DNA of 64,000 nucleotides from Caulobacter sp. Root343 (GCF_001425745.1 NZ_LMDF01000010.1:121517-185516), one strand, 5' to 3'. Positions 17,047-26,171 are shown, numbered from the stretch's first letter. Program-made: numbers and translations. Notes: a model not told the origin generated them from the letters alone.

Positions 17047-17700
17047 CTAGGCGCGAGGTGGGACATAGCCGTCTAGAAACACGGCGACCGTTTGCTCGGC
17101 CCAAGAACGGATCTCGGCCGTGGAGATTTTGTCGGCCCGCCCCTGAAGGATCAGGCGATAGGCGTAGCCGCCGATGATGTCTTGCAGCAGGCTTGCGGCA
17201 GGCACGAACTCTTCAACAGCTTGGTCATGCCCCGCGGCGATCGCCAGGTCAGTGGCGATTATGTTGACCGCAGAGGCGAAGCTGTTGTCATGGAAAATCT
17301 GCGCCAGTTCTGGGAAACGACCGGATTCGGCGTAGATCAACCGTGCGAGATTGACCGACGCCTCAGTCAGCCCGGCCAGCATGAAGGCCTCCACACGATC
17401 GACGAGGGCCTTGCGAAGATCCTTCGAAGCCGGCGCGTTCAAATGCGGATTGTGCGCGCTCCATCGCAGGTTCTGATCGAGCAGAAACGCGGTGAAGAGG
17501 TCTGCTTTGGTTTTATAGCGCCGGTAGAGCGTGGTTTTGGAAATGCCCGCATCCATGGCGATGTTGTCCATCGTCGTGCTGCCATAACCATTGGCGAAGA
17601 AGTGATTGCGAGCGACCGCGACAATGTGGTCACCGAGCGCTGCTGCCTGGCTCATCGTTGGTCGACCGGGCTTGACCGTCGGACGTGTAGCCAGGGACAT
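17047..17700 (-). CDS. TetR-family repressor, candidate motif A binder
   Basis: 217 residues from the ATG at 17700 (GAAGG upstream). The helix-turn-helix reads TTMDNIAMDAGISKTTLYRR, preceded by the basic GRP arm. The C-terminal part contains LARLIYAESGRFPELA, a signature shared with the TetR at 59985-60644 and with many repressors of RND pumps. It sits directly upstream of the pump operon on the same strand with motif A2 between them. It is the best candidate for the protein that reads motif A. The inducer is unknown. Confidence 0.85.
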   Translation of the reverse strand: MSLATRPTVKPGRPTMSQAAALGDHIVAVARNHFFANGYGSTTMDNIAMDAGISKTTLYRRYKTKADLFTAFLLDQNLRWSAHNPHLNAPASKDLRKALVDRVEAFMLAGLTEASVNLARLIYAESGRFPELAQIFHDNSFASAVNIIATDLAIAAGHDQAVEEFVPAASLLQDIIGGYAYRLILQGRADKISTAEIRSWAEQTVAVFLDGYVPPRA

Positions 17701-17917
17701 CAGCTCGCCTTCACCCCTTCGCGCGGAGTTGCGCGGGACCAACGCCCCTGCTTAGACGTCACGCGCCCGCGGACGCAAGCGGTGCGGGTGCTAGCATCCT
17801 TCACGCTCAAGGCGCCCGTCTGACCCGGGGTTGACGTCAAAAGCGTGCACAAACGGTCGGCTACGCGATTATCCTTCCTGGCCGGCAAGGCCAAGCCCGC
17901 CAAGGCTCCGACGAGCA

Positions 17918-18676
17918 TCAATCCCGACCAATTGACCGGCTGATCTCGGTGGCCGCTGCGACCATGAGCGGACCTAGCCCAGCAAGCTCGCTGTCTTCGA
18001 CATATTGCGGGAGCGTCGAGAGGCTTATAGCGGCAATGGCGCAGCCGCCGGCGTCGATCACCGGTGCGGCAATACAGCGTACCCGCTCGCCCTCGGTCTC
18101 GACGTGCGTTGTGAAGCCGTCCGCCATGGCTTTGGCCATCTCCGCTTCCCAGGCGCCGTAGGCGTCTGCTTCGACGGGAATGTCGAACAAGGCCCGCCAG
18201 GCCTCAGGCCCCTTCGCGAAGACCAGGGATTTTCCCAGCGCTGTGTGCCGCACAGGGTTGCGAATGCCTGGCTCGTGACGGAGCACGACCCGACGGCGGC
18301 TCGGACTTTGGCGCAGATAAAGCACCATGCCGGCGTCCATGATGCCGAGATTGACCGCATCCAATGTCGCTTCCGCCAAACGATCCATGGCCGGCAGGGC
18401 CAATTGAATAAGGTTGGAGGCCTGCTGGGCCTGAAAGCCGAGTTTGAGCAGCTTGGGACCGGGCGCGTAGCCCCGCCGAGGCGTGAAGCTCAAGTAGTCG
18501 CGAGCGACCAAGGCTCCGGCCAGGCGATAAGCGGTGGCCCGGGTCAGACCCAACCGTTCACTCAACTCGGCCAGACTTACAGACCCGTCGCCGACGGCCT
18601 CGACGATGTCTAGGCCCCGCATTAGCGTCTGGCTGCCGTTGATTGGCGCTTCCGGCGTGGGGACGTGAAGATTCAT
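17918..18676 (-). CDS. IclR-family regulator of the sugar genes
   Basis: 252 residues. An N-terminal winged helix (SLAELSERLGLTRATAYRLA, about residues 33-52) is followed by an IclR effector domain (NLGIMDAGMVLYL; GKSLVFAKGPEAW; RCIAAPVIDAGGCAIAAISL). It lies downstream of the RhaT/SDR/FAH operon on the same strand and has its own motif A3 24 bp before its ATG. It probably senses a sugar acid or oxo-acid intermediate of that pathway. Autoregulation is likely but not shown. Confidence 0.88.
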   Translation of the reverse strand: MNLHVPTPEAPINGSQTLMRGLDIVEAVGDGSVSLAELSERLGLTRATAYRLAGALVARDYLSFTPRRGYAPGPKLLKLGFQAQQASNLIQLALPAMDRLAEATLDAVNLGIMDAGMVLYLRQSPSRRRVVLRHEPGIRNPVRHTALGKSLVFAKGPEAWRALFDIPVEADAYGAWEAEMAKAMADGFTTHVETEGERVRCIAAPVIDAGGCAIAAISLSTLPQYVEDSELAGLGPLMVAAATEISRSIGRD

Positions 18677-18699
18677 CGAGGCCTACACGCCGAAAAACG

Positions 18700-18713
18700 G
18701 TACGATATCGTAC
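18700..18713. promoter_or_regulatory. Motif A site 3 upstream of the IclR gene
   Basis: Perfect GTACGATATCGTAC, 24 bp from the IclR ATG. The flanking CATATCG repeats part of the palindrome half. It overlaps where the core promoter must be, consistent with repression. Confidence 0.75.
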
Positions 18714-18801
18714 CATATCGCGATTGAAGGGATCACGCCAGCAGGCAGTGAGGTGAAGAGCGGCGCAAGGAAGCACGCGCCACGCTCCAATCAACTCGAA
18801 G

Positions 18802-19938
18802 TCAACGGGCGATCATGTTGCCATAGCCGATGATCATCGTGGCAATGATGAGTAGGGCCACGCCGCTCCAGACCATGTTGCGCACGGCGGGGCGGGCGTC
18901 CTTCCACTCCTTGAAGGCGAAGCCCCACAGGGTGCCGAAGATGATGATCGACGCCATGTGCAGGGTCCAGCTGGAGAAGCCGAACTTGCCCATCTGGCTC
19001 TCGCCCATCGTGTAGAAAAAGAACTGGAAGTACCAGGCGGTGCCGGCCAGGGCGCACAGCAGGTAGTTCGCCAGAAGCGGCGCCCCTCCTGGCGTGGCCA
19101 CGACGTCACCCATACGGGCCGGCTCCTGGCCGGCGGCCTGGGCAGGCCCGCTCGCCTGGCCAGCGGGCGCATTCACCCGCCCGATCCATTCGCCCGCGCT
19201 CCGGTTCCTGACGATCAAATAGGCGCACCAGGCGCCATTGGTCAGCAAACCACCAAACATCACCAAGCACAGGACCGGAAGTCCGGTCCAAAGCGGCCCG
19301 GTGCCGGCCGCAGCCGACAGCGCCTTGACCGGCTCGCCAGCCGCCAAGCCGAAGGCAAAGCAGGCCGACATCACACCAGAGAAGACCGCTACGGCGATCC
19401 CTTTCTTGAAGTCAAACTCGGCGATCGCGGCCTTCTTGGCCTCCTCGGACAAGGCCGCATCTTTCCGCGCCCCGGCTAGGGCGACAACAACGATACCCGC
19501 CAGGGTGACAACCAAGCCCATGAGGATGATCCTGCCCGACACAGTGACCAGCAGTTTGTCGGCGAAGTCGCCCTGTACGATCGGCGGGATGAGGGTGCCG
19601 AACACGGTGCAAAGACCGAGTACGACGGCCATGCCCAACGACAGGCCTAGATAGCGCATGGTCAGGCCGTAGGTCAGCCCGCCAAAACCCCACAGCACAC
19701 CGAACAGCACGCAGAGTCCGACGATTTCGGCCGGGACCTGGGCCATGACGCCGATCAGATTCTCGGTCTGGAGACCCGCGAAGAGCCAAGGCGCCAGGAG
19801 CCACGAGAACAGGCCTCCGGTCAGCCAGAAGATTTCCCAGGACCATCGACGAACCCCACGATAGGGCACGTAGAAGCTGGCCGACGCCAGGCCGCCCAGC
19901 CAGTGAAACAGCACGCCCAGCAATGGGTTGGGGGTCAT
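18802..19938 (-). CDS. RhaT-family sugar:proton symporter
   Basis: 378 residues with about ten hydrophobic helices. The start (LGVLFHWLGGLASASFYVPY, then WSWEIFWLTGG) closely follows the L-rhamnose/H+ symporter RhaT, including the FYxP and WSWE motifs. A roughly 30-residue Ala/Gly/Pro-rich cytoplasmic loop (NAPAGQASGPAQAAGQEPAR) is an insertion relative to E. coli RhaT. It follows an SDR and an FAH hydrolase of the oxidative rhamnose/fucose pathway, so L-rhamnose or L-fucose import is the likely job. ATG is preceded by AAAGGGCG. Confidence 0.85.
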   Translation of the reverse strand: MTPNPLLGVLFHWLGGLASASFYVPYRGVRRWSWEIFWLTGGLFSWLLAPWLFAGLQTENLIGVMAQVPAEIVGLCVLFGVLWGFGGLTYGLTMRYLGLSLGMAVVLGLCTVFGTLIPPIVQGDFADKLLVTVSGRIILMGLVVTLAGIVVVALAGARKDAALSEEAKKAAIAEFDFKKGIAVAVFSGVMSACFAFGLAAGEPVKALSAAAGTGPLWTGLPVLCLVMFGGLLTNGAWCAYLIVRNRSAGEWIGRVNAPAGQASGPAQAAGQEPARMGDVVATPGGAPLLANYLLCALAGTAWYFQFFFYTMGESQMGKFGFSSWTLHMASIIIFGTLWGFAFKEWKDARPAVRNMVWSGVALLIIATMIIGYGNMIAR

Positions 19939-20046
19939 GGTCGCCCTTTCGAGTCCTTGTTGGTGTTGTGGGTGATCGCCACGGCGTGCTCTCCCGCCGC
20001 CGGTCGGCCTGTCGTCGGTTTCAAATCAGAGGCGATAGTTCGCGGC

Positions 20047-20799
20047 CTAGAACGTGGTCCGGCCGCCGGAGGTGTCGAAGGTCGCGGCCGTGGTGAAGCT
20101 GCACTCCTCCGACGCCATGAAGCAGACCATGGCGGCGCTCTCGTGGATTTCGCCAAGGCGACCCATCGGGATCTTGCCGCGCGTGTAGTCGACCTGGCTC
20201 TGGGGCAGCTGCTCCAGGATCGGACTCTCGAAGGTGGCCGGGGTCAGGCTGTTGACGATGACGCCCTTGGTGGCCAGCTCCTTGCCCAGCGACTTGGTCA
20301 GGCCGATCACCGCCGCCTTCGACGCCGAATAGGCGCTGGCGTTGGGATTGCCTTCCTTGCCCGCCACCGAGGCGACGTTGACGATCCGGCCGTAACCGGC
20401 CGCCAGCATGAACGGGACGACTTCGCGACAGCAGTAGAAGACACCGTTGAGATTGACGTCGATTACCCGCTGCCAGCGGTCGATCGGGAACTCATGCAGC
20501 GGAACCGTCGCGCCGGTGATGCCTGCCGAGTTGACCAAGATATCGATCTTGCCGAGCGCCGCCACACTGGCCAATGCAGCCTGCGCAACCGCTGCGGGTC
20601 TGGAGATGTCCAGGGCGAGACAGTGGGCCGCTCCGATCGCCATCGCCACCGGCTTGAGCTGGTCGACATTGACGTCCCAAAGCGACACTTGGCCGCTCTC
20701 TGCGATGATACGCTCGGCCACGGCCCTTCCCAGCCCGGACGCGCCACCGGTGATTACGGCGGTGCGCCCCTTGAACCGGTTGGCGTAGGGGTTGATCAC
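20047..20799 (-). CDS. SDR dehydrogenase, probable 2-keto-3-deoxy-L-rhamnonate/fuconate dehydrogenase
   Basis: 250 residues, classical SDR: GGASGLG near residue 18, NSAG, and Ser...YSASK catalytic residues. Its GTG start overlaps the stop of the FAH hydrolase gene (GTGA), giving tight coupling. In the non-phosphorylative L-rhamnose/L-fucose route an SDR of this type oxidises the 2-keto-3-deoxy acid at C4 to the 2,4-diketo acid that the FAH enzyme then cleaves. The pairing, plus RhaT, supports this over other SDR roles. The earlier enzymes (sugar dehydrogenase, lactonase, dehydratase) are not in the window. Confidence 0.75.
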   Translation of the reverse strand: MINPYANRFKGRTAVITGGASGLGRAVAERIIAESGQVSLWDVNVDQLKPVAMAIGAAHCLALDISRPAAVAQAALASVAALGKIDILVNSAGITGATVPLHEFPIDRWQRVIDVNLNGVFYCCREVVPFMLAAGYGRIVNVASVAGKEGNPNASAYSASKAAVIGLTKSLGKELATKGVIVNSLTPATFESPILEQLPQSQVDYTRGKIPMGRLGEIHESAAMVCFMASEECSFTTAATFDTSGGRTTF

Positions 20800-21659
20800 G
20801 ACACGCCGTCCTTCGACCAGGCCACGACGATCTGGCGCTGCTCGCCCAGCTTCTCGATACCCAGGCGGATCTCGTCGCCGGCCTTTAGGTAGACGGGCTG
20901 CGGCTTCTGGCCCATGCCGACGCCCGGCGGCGTGCCGGTGGTGATGAGATCACCAGGCTCCAGCGTCATGAACTCGCTGATGTACGAGACCAGCTTGCTG
21001 ATCGGGAAGATCATGGTCTTGGACGAGCCGTCCTGCTTGCGCTCGCCGTTGACGTCGAGCCACATGCCGAGATCCTGCGGGTCGCCCACCTCGTCCGAGG
21101 TGACCATCCACGGGCCCACGGGGCCGAAGGTGTCGCAGCCCTTGCCCTTGTCCCAGGTCCCGCCGCGCTCGATCTGGAAGGCGCGTTCCGAGACGTCGTT
21201 GATCAGCACATAGCCGGCGACGTGGTCCAGGGCCTGGGCCTCGGTCACATACGAAGCGCGCGTACCGATGACGACGCCCAGCTCGACTTCCCAGTCGGTC
21301 TTTTCCGAACCGCGCGGGATCATCACCGGGTCGTTCGGACCGGTCAGGCAACTGACGGCCTTGGTGAAGAGGACCGGTTCGGCCGGGATCGGCAGGTTCG
21401 ACTCGGCAGCGTGGTCGGCGAAGTTCAGGCCCACGGCGATGAACTTGCTGACGCCATTGACCGGCACGCCGTAGCGCGGCGAGCCCTCGACCACCGGCAA
21501 GGTCGCCGGATCGATGGCGGCCAGGGCCTTCAGGCTGGCCGGCGACAGCTGGGCGCCGGTGATGTCGGCCACGTGACCCGACAGGTCGCGGATCTTGCCC
21601 TCGGCGTCGAGGAGACCGGGCTTCTCAGAGCCCTTGGAGCCGTAGCGGAGCAGTTTCAT
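20796..21659 (-). CDS. FAH-family hydrolase, probable 2,4-diketo-3-deoxy-L-rhamnonate/fuconate hydrolase
   Basis: 287 residues from the ATG at 21659; the frame open further upstream lacks support. The FAH catalytic fold shows FIAVGLNFADHAAE (catalytic His), the metal ligands in DWEVELGVVIG, and TTGTPPGVGMG. The family splits carbon-carbon bonds of diketo acids; here that would yield pyruvate plus L-lactate. It is the first gene of the FAH-SDR-RhaT operon, 111 bp from motif A4. General fumarylacetoacetase-like activity is the alternative. Confidence 0.8.
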   Translation of the reverse strand: MKLLRYGSKGSEKPGLLDAEGKIRDLSGHVADITGAQLSPASLKALAAIDPATLPVVEGSPRYGVPVNGVSKFIAVGLNFADHAAESNLPIPAEPVLFTKAVSCLTGPNDPVMIPRGSEKTDWEVELGVVIGTRASYVTEAQALDHVAGYVLINDVSERAFQIERGGTWDKGKGCDTFGPVGPWMVTSDEVGDPQDLGMWLDVNGERKQDGSSKTMIFPISKLVSYISEFMTLEPGDLITTGTPPGVGMGQKPQPVYLKAGDEIRLGIEKLGEQRQIVVAWSKDGVS

Positions 21660-21769
21660 GGATCGTATCGCCTTCAAGGCTCTAGCGGTGTGCGGAAGTC
21701 GCAAGTCGACCTCGCGGATGAGCTCGACGGCCAATCTGGCGGGTACATCGCCTTGCCCTCCCCACAACA

Positions 21770-21783
21770 GTACAATATCGTAC
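21770..21783. promoter_or_regulatory. Motif A site 4 between the sugar operon and GH3
   Basis: GTACAATATCGTAC (13 of 14) lies between the divergent FAH operon (start 21659) and the GH3 gene (start 21942). Reading leftward, AATAAT lies just upstream of the palindrome, the same arrangement as at the pump. It could control either or both directions. Confidence 0.75.
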
Positions 21784-21941
21784 CATTATTGAAACAAAGG
21801 AACGAGCGCCACAACCACCGGCGCCGTGGGGGCGGAAATTCGGGCGCCTAAGAAACGCGCCAAGCCCCTTCGGCCCACCGCGCGGCGTCGACCCGGCCCT
21901 GGCGATCGCCTCCAGCCCAGCGATGCGAAGGACGAAGGTGA

Positions 21942-24149
21942 ATGCTCCAACATCTATGGCTGATTGGCGCAGCGGCGCTGGCGACGAACGCTGCGGCGCA
22001 TACTCCCGCGCCCGTGAGCGCTCCGGACGCACGAGCCAAAGCCACGTTCAACCAGATGACCCTGGATGAGAAGGTCCGCCTGCTTCACGGACCCATGACT
22101 GGCATGCTTCCCCCCAGTCGTCGGCCAGCGGGTATCGCCGTGGGCGCCGGCTACATTGCCGGGATCGAGCGACTGGGCGTTCCCGCGCTGGTCGAGACCG
22201 ACGCTTCGCTCGGCGTTTCCAACCTCAACAACCTACGCCCAGGTGACGAAGCCACCGCCCTTCCCGCCTCCATATCCCTAGCCGCGAGTTGGGATCCCGA
22301 CTTGGCTCGTCAGGGCGGTGCGATGATCGGACGCGAGGCCCGCGCAAAGGGCTTCAACGTCATGCTGGTCGGTGGCGCCAATCTCGTGCGTGACCCGCGC
22401 GGCGGCCGCACGTTCGAGTATCTGGGGGAAGATCCCCTCTTGGCCGGCATTCTGGTCGGGGCTCAGATCGCCGGCGTCCAGTCCAACAACATCATCGGTA
22501 CAATCAAGCACTACGCTCTCAACGACCAGGAAACCGGTCGCAACGTCGCTTCAGTCGAACTGGACGAGGCGGCCATGCGCGAGAGTGATTTGCTGGCTTT
22601 CCAGATCGGTATTGAAAGGGGCCAGCCCGGCTCGGTGATGTGCGGCTACAATCGGGTCGGCGGCGTATTTGCCTGCGAGCACGACTTCCTCCTCAACCAG
22701 GTCCTACGCAGGGACTGGGCCTTCAAGGGATTTGTGATGTCCGACTGGGGCGCGGTTCATTCCAGTGAGGCGATCAACAAGGGCCTGGACCAACAGTCGG
22801 GCGAACAACTCGATGGAAAGAAGTACTTCTCCCAGATGATGGTGCACGCCCTGGCCGAGGGCCGCGTCCCCCAGGCCGCGATCGACACTTCCGCCATGCG
22901 CATTCTTCGAACCATCTATGCCCAAGGCCTGGCCGATCATCCTGTGGCCCCCGGCGGCCGCATCGACATCAATGCCAGCGGCGAGGTGGCGCTCAAGGCG
23001 GCTCGAGACGGCATGGTGCTTCTACGCAATGAAGGTGGGATGCTGCCGCTCCCGCCGACCACCGTCTCGATCGTGGTCATTGGCGGCAACGCGGAGTTTG
23101 GCGTGCTGAGCGGGGGCGGCTCAAGCCATGTCACACCGGTTGGCGGGTTCAAGAAAATCAGTCCGGCTGGCGGCGGTGCGGCGGCGGCCTGGGTCAAGCG
23201 CGCCTACGGCGGCTCCCCGCCGATCGATGGCCTTCGCAAGGCCTTCCCCAACAGCTTGGTCTCCTATGTCGATGGCAAGGACCCGGCGGTCGCTGCGGCA
23301 GCCGCTAGGGTCGCCGATGTAGCTATCGTGATCGGTGAAAAGTTCTCAACAGAGGCCGAGGACGCGCTGGATCTGTCGCTAGGAGATGGCCAGGACGCCC
23401 TGATCGAGGCAGTCGTCGCTGCGAACCCACGTACGGTCGTGGTGCTCGAGACCGGTAGCGCGGTCACCATGCCCTGGCGCGACAGCGTCCCCGCCATCCT
23501 GGCGGCTTGGTATCCAGGACAACGCGGCGGCGACGCGATTGCCGATGTCCTGTCGGGCGCATTCAACCCCGCCGGCCGCCTCCCCATCACCTTCCCTGCG
23601 AGTGTCGAACAGCTGCCCAATCCGATTTTGGCAGGCTCGGATGCGCCGCCGGCCGACAAGGGGACACGGGCGCTGTATGGCCTGCAAGCGGCGCTCAAGC
23701 CCTTCAACATCCTATATCCAGAAGGCTCGGACGCCGGCTATCGCTGGTTCGCCAAGAAGGGCCTTAAGCCGCTCTATGCCTTTGGCCACGGGCTGTCCTA
23801 CACCCAATTCCAGTATTCGGACCTGGTGGTCACTGGCGGCAAAGGCCTGACTGCCCGGTTCAAGGTCACCAACACAGGCTCGCGCGCAGGCGCGGACGTC
23901 CCACAGGTCTATGTGATGCGCCAAGGCAAGGCCAAGCGGCTGATCGGGTGGGCCAAACCATCCTTGCAGCCGGGTCAGAGCCAGGAGGTCACGGTGTCCG
24001 CCGACCCGCGTGTGCTAGGCGACTACGACGCCAAGGCCGGACGGTGGGTTATTCCGGGCGGCGTCTACCGCATCGAGATCGGGGCCTCCTCGGCCGAGCC
24101 GTTGCTCAAGGGCGTAACGAGGCTTTCAAGGCAATATCGCCGCCCCTGA
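21942..24149 (+). CDS. GH3 beta-glucosidase, secreted
   Basis: 735 residues with an N-terminal signal peptide (WLIGAAALATNAAAHTPAP). The GH3 barrel domain carries KHYALNDQETGR (substrate-binding Lys-His) and VMSDWGA, whose Asp268 is the predicted nucleophile. The alpha/beta sandwich domain (GMVLLRNEGGMLPL) and C-terminal fibronectin-III-like domain follow. It removes beta-linked glucose (or xylose) from the non-reducing end of a glycoside, probably in the periplasm. It is divergent from the rhamnose/fucose-type operon and shares motif A4. No terminator with a T-tract follows on its own strand. Confidence 0.88.
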   Translation: MLQHLWLIGAAALATNAAAHTPAPVSAPDARAKATFNQMTLDEKVRLLHGPMTGMLPPSRRPAGIAVGAGYIAGIERLGVPALVETDASLGVSNLNNLRPGDEATALPASISLAASWDPDLARQGGAMIGREARAKGFNVMLVGGANLVRDPRGGRTFEYLGEDPLLAGILVGAQIAGVQSNNIIGTIKHYALNDQETGRNVASVELDEAAMRESDLLAFQIGIERGQPGSVMCGYNRVGGVFACEHDFLLNQVLRRDWAFKGFVMSDWGAVHSSEAINKGLDQQSGEQLDGKKYFSQMMVHALAEGRVPQAAIDTSAMRILRTIYAQGLADHPVAPGGRIDINASGEVALKAARDGMVLLRNEGGMLPLPPTTVSIVVIGGNAEFGVLSGGGSSHVTPVGGFKKISPAGGGAAAAWVKRAYGGSPPIDGLRKAFPNSLVSYVDGKDPAVAAAAARVADVAIVIGEKFSTEAEDALDLSLGDGQDALIEAVVAANPRTVVVLETGSAVTMPWRDSVPAILAAWYPGQRGGDAIADVLSGAFNPAGRLPITFPASVEQLPNPILAGSDAPPADKGTRALYGLQAALKPFNILYPEGSDAGYRWFAKKGLKPLYAFGHGLSYTQFQYSDLVVTGGKGLTARFKVTNTGSRAGADVPQVYVMRQGKAKRLIGWAKPSLQPGQSQEVTVSADPRVLGDYDAKAGRWVIPGGVYRIEIGASSAEPLLKGVTRLSRQYRRP

Positions 24150-24279
24150 CAAGAAGCGTCCGCCACCGGCCAAGGCCCGAGCTTGCGAGGCGAAGACCGG
24201 GCGGCGCGCCTTGGCGGGCCACTCTTTCACTCCGCATCCAGAAAGACGTCGCCCTTCATGCGCAACGCCGTCAGATGGC

Positions 24280-24314
24280 AAAAAGAAGGGCTCGGTGTTG
24301 AACACACCGAGCCC
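24280..24314 (-). terminator. Intrinsic terminator for leftward transcription
   Basis: A perfect 11-bp stem (24288-24298 with 24304-24314, GGGCTCGGTGT and its complement, loop TGAAC) is followed on the minus strand by TTCTTTTT. It can end the leftward transcript of the ferredoxin/MerR genes or a shorter RNA started at motif A5. Confidence 0.75.
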
Positions 24315-24400
24315 CGCGAGAATTGGGAGGAACACCCACCGGATGGGCAGAGCCGTCCGGCTCACAACTCAACCATGCCGTCGCGCGGACAAGGAGGCAA
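24280..24400 (-). ncRNA. Candidate small RNA between motif A5 and terminator
   Basis: A perfect motif A palindrome (24409-24422), with GATAAT upstream of it in the leftward sense, is followed by about 100 gene-free bases and a strong intrinsic terminator. The stretch contains a further hairpin (GAGCC-GGAC-GGCTC on the minus strand, 24350-24363) and no credible reading frame. The exact 5' end is a guess. It may instead be just the 3' UTR of the MerR gene. The rest of the 24150-24449 gap is otherwise empty. Confidence 0.3.
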
Positions 24401-24408
24401 GTATTTTC

Positions 24409-24422
24409 GTACGATATCGTAC
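24409..24422. promoter_or_regulatory. Motif A site 5, not upstream of any protein gene
   Basis: Perfect GTACGATATCGTAC in the convergent gap between the GH3 stop (24149) and the MerR stop (24450). Flanks match the pump operator A2 (GATAAT upstream, GAA downstream in the leftward sense), suggesting a leftward promoter toward the terminator at 24314-24280. Confidence 0.7.
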
Positions 24423-24449
24423 TATTTATTATCAGCCATAAAACTCAGG

Positions 24450-24839
24450 TCAGGCGCTTGTCATGGGTGCGGCCCAGTCGGCGATAAGGGCGCGGATCTT
24501 GTCCTGCTGGGCTTGGGCTGCACGAGCTTGGATCCGCAATTCGGCGACAACGGCGGGCCCGATCTCATCCGCTCCCAAAACGATTTGAGCGGCCCGCCGG
24601 ACCGACACTCCGGCCTGGCGAAGGTCGCGGATCACCGTCAGCCGCGCCACCGCCGCCTCGTCCAGCCACCGCTGGCCCCGCGCGTCGCGGCCACAGTCAA
24701 CCAGGCCCAGTTCCTCGTAGTGACGGATTGCTCGGTAGGTAATGCCTAAGCTGGTGCGCACGGCGGCAATCGACGCTCGGTGCGGCGGCGTCCGGGCGAC
24801 CGGCGACCAGTCGGTGTCAGTGGCAGCTTCCAACCCCAT
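24450..24839 (-). CDS. MerR-family regulator
   Basis: 129 residues from the ATG at 24839 (GAGAGGG upstream). The winged helix ITYRAIRHYEELGLV, then a linker helix region RLTVIRDLRQAGVSVRRAAQ, is typical of MerR. It has no metal-binding cysteines, so a small organic ligand or a partner-dependent role is likelier. It is 29 bp downstream of the ferredoxin gene and probably in its operon. Its target may be the steroid genes, but no MerR-type spacer promoter was identified. Confidence 0.8.
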   Translation of the reverse strand: MGLEAATDTDWSPVARTPPHRASIAAVRTSLGITYRAIRHYEELGLVDCGRDARGQRWLDEAAVARLTVIRDLRQAGVSVRRAAQIVLGADEIGPAVVAELRIQARAAQAQQDKIRALIADWAAPMTSA

Positions 24840-24868
24840 GGGCTTGGCCCTCTCTTGTCTCTTCGGTT

Positions 24869-25192
24869 CTATTGCTGAGCGGCGGGCAGATGGACGACCA
24901 GGCCGTCCAGCGCCTCGCTGATGGTGATCTGGCAGGACAGGCGCGAGCGGTCCGGGTCCACTTCCAACGCAAATTCCAGCATGTCGGCCTCTCCGCCTTG
25001 CGGCGGACCCACGCGCTCGCGCCAGGCCTCGTCGACATAGACGTGGCAGGTGGCGCAGGCGCAGGCGCCGCCGCACTCTGCGTCGATCCCCGCGACGCCG
25101 TTGCGAGTGGCCGCCTGCATCACCGAAATCCCGGCGCTGGCCTCGACATCGCGCCGCGCGCCGTCGAGCTGGACGAAGGTGATCTTGAGCAT
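24869..25192 (-). CDS. Adrenodoxin-type [2Fe-2S] ferredoxin
   Basis: 107 residues. Cluster cysteines are Cys40, Cys46, Cys49 and Cys87 (C-x5-C-x2-C-x37-C), the spacing of adrenodoxin/putidaredoxin-type ferredoxins; Cys44 is extra. Such proteins feed electrons to cytochromes P450 or Rieske oxygenases. No P450 or ferredoxin reductase is in the window, so the KshA-like oxygenase (33811-34875) is a possible partner by location. It follows the SDR at 25326 by 133 bp, a gap with a GC-rich hairpin near 25299-25318. Confidence 0.88.
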   Translation of the reverse strand: MLKITFVQLDGARRDVEASAGISVMQAATRNGVAGIDAECGGACACATCHVYVDEAWRERVGPPQGGEADMLEFALEVDPDRSRLSCQITISEALDGLVVHLPAAQQ

Positions 25193-25325
25193 GTTGGCCT
25201 TTGAGAAAGAAACGGAAAAGAACGCGGGGACCGCTCGGATGCTCGTTCGAACGGCCCCCGCTAGGACGCTCGGGAGAGCGTCTGGAGCCAGCGCGCCTGG
25301 GAGACTGAAGGCGCGCCGGGGTTCT

Positions 25326-26102
25326 TCAGGCGTGGACGCCGCCGTCGATGCGGACGATCTCGCCGCTCATGAAGGCGCCGTCCGCGCTGGCCAGCATCGC
25401 CACCACGCCGGCCACCTGCTCGGGCTGGCCAAACTGGTAGTCGCCGCGGGCCAGGTGCATGAATAGGCTCATGTCCACGCCCTCGGGAAAATTGGCCGCC
25501 GCTGAGGCGGTCATGGCCGTGCCGATGCCGCCGGGGGCGACGGCGTTCACCCGGACCCCGCGCTTGGCGTACTCCCAGGACAGGGCATAGGTCAGGGCCG
25601 CGATCGCGCCCTTGCTGGCCGAGTAGGCGCTCATATAGGGGTGGCCGAAGAAGGCCGAGGTCGAGGCGGCGTTGACGATCGAGCCGCCGCTAGCCTCGAG
25701 GTGAGGCAGGGCTTCGCGGCAGCATAGGAAGGTGCTGCCCAGATTGATTGCCAGGATTTCATTGAAGGCCTCCAGGGAGGTCTCCGTGGTGTGGCTCGAG
25801 CGCAGGATGCCGGCCATGTTCACCAGGGTGTCGAGCCCGCCCTCGGCGGCGACGAAGTTGGCCACCATCGCCTTGACGGCGGCTTCGTCGGCCACCGAAG
25901 CGCTCAAGGCCAAGGCGCGGCCGCCATGGCCCGCGGCTGCCTGGGCCAGGCGGAGGGTCTCGTCCAGACCCGCGCCGTTAACGTCAACGGCCAGCACCAC
26001 CCCACCTTCGGCCGCCAGTCGCAGCACGACTGCCTGACCAATGCCAGAGCCGCCGCCGGTGACGATGATGCGCTTGCCTTTGAACCTGGACCCGTGGGTC
26101 AT
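25326..26102 (-). CDS. Short-chain dehydrogenase/reductase, possibly hydroxysteroid dehydrogenase
   Basis: 258 residues, classical SDR: TGGGSGIGQ near residue 16, NMAG, catalytic Ser and YSASKGA. It lies 69 bp downstream of the HsaB-like reductase gene in the VOC-HsaB-SDR-ferredoxin-MerR leftward series. In a steroid locus an SDR here may oxidise a ring or side-chain hydroxyl, but family similarity alone does not tell which. Confidence 0.8.
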   Translation of the reverse strand: MTHGSRFKGKRIIVTGGGSGIGQAVVLRLAAEGGVVLAVDVNGAGLDETLRLAQAAAGHGGRALALSASVADEAAVKAMVANFVAAEGGLDTLVNMAGILRSSHTTETSLEAFNEILAINLGSTFLCCREALPHLEASGGSIVNAASTSAFFGHPYMSAYSASKGAIAALTYALSWEYAKRGVRVNAVAPGGIGTAMTASAAANFPEGVDMSLFMHLARGDYQFGQPEQVAGVVAMLASADGAFMSGEIVRIDGGVHA

Positions 26103-26171
26103 GTCTCCGCCCTCTTTCTCTTCGTTGCTCTTGTCGTTGGCGCCCCGGGGCGGGGCTTCCTTGGCTCAGAG

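Noticed and set aside
16796..17050. 84-codon plus-strand frame to the right of motif A2
   Set aside because: No domain or ribosome site; Arg-rich noise.
24126..24365. 79-codon minus-strand frame below motif A5
   Set aside because: Runs through the terminator hairpin and the GH3 end; not protein-like.
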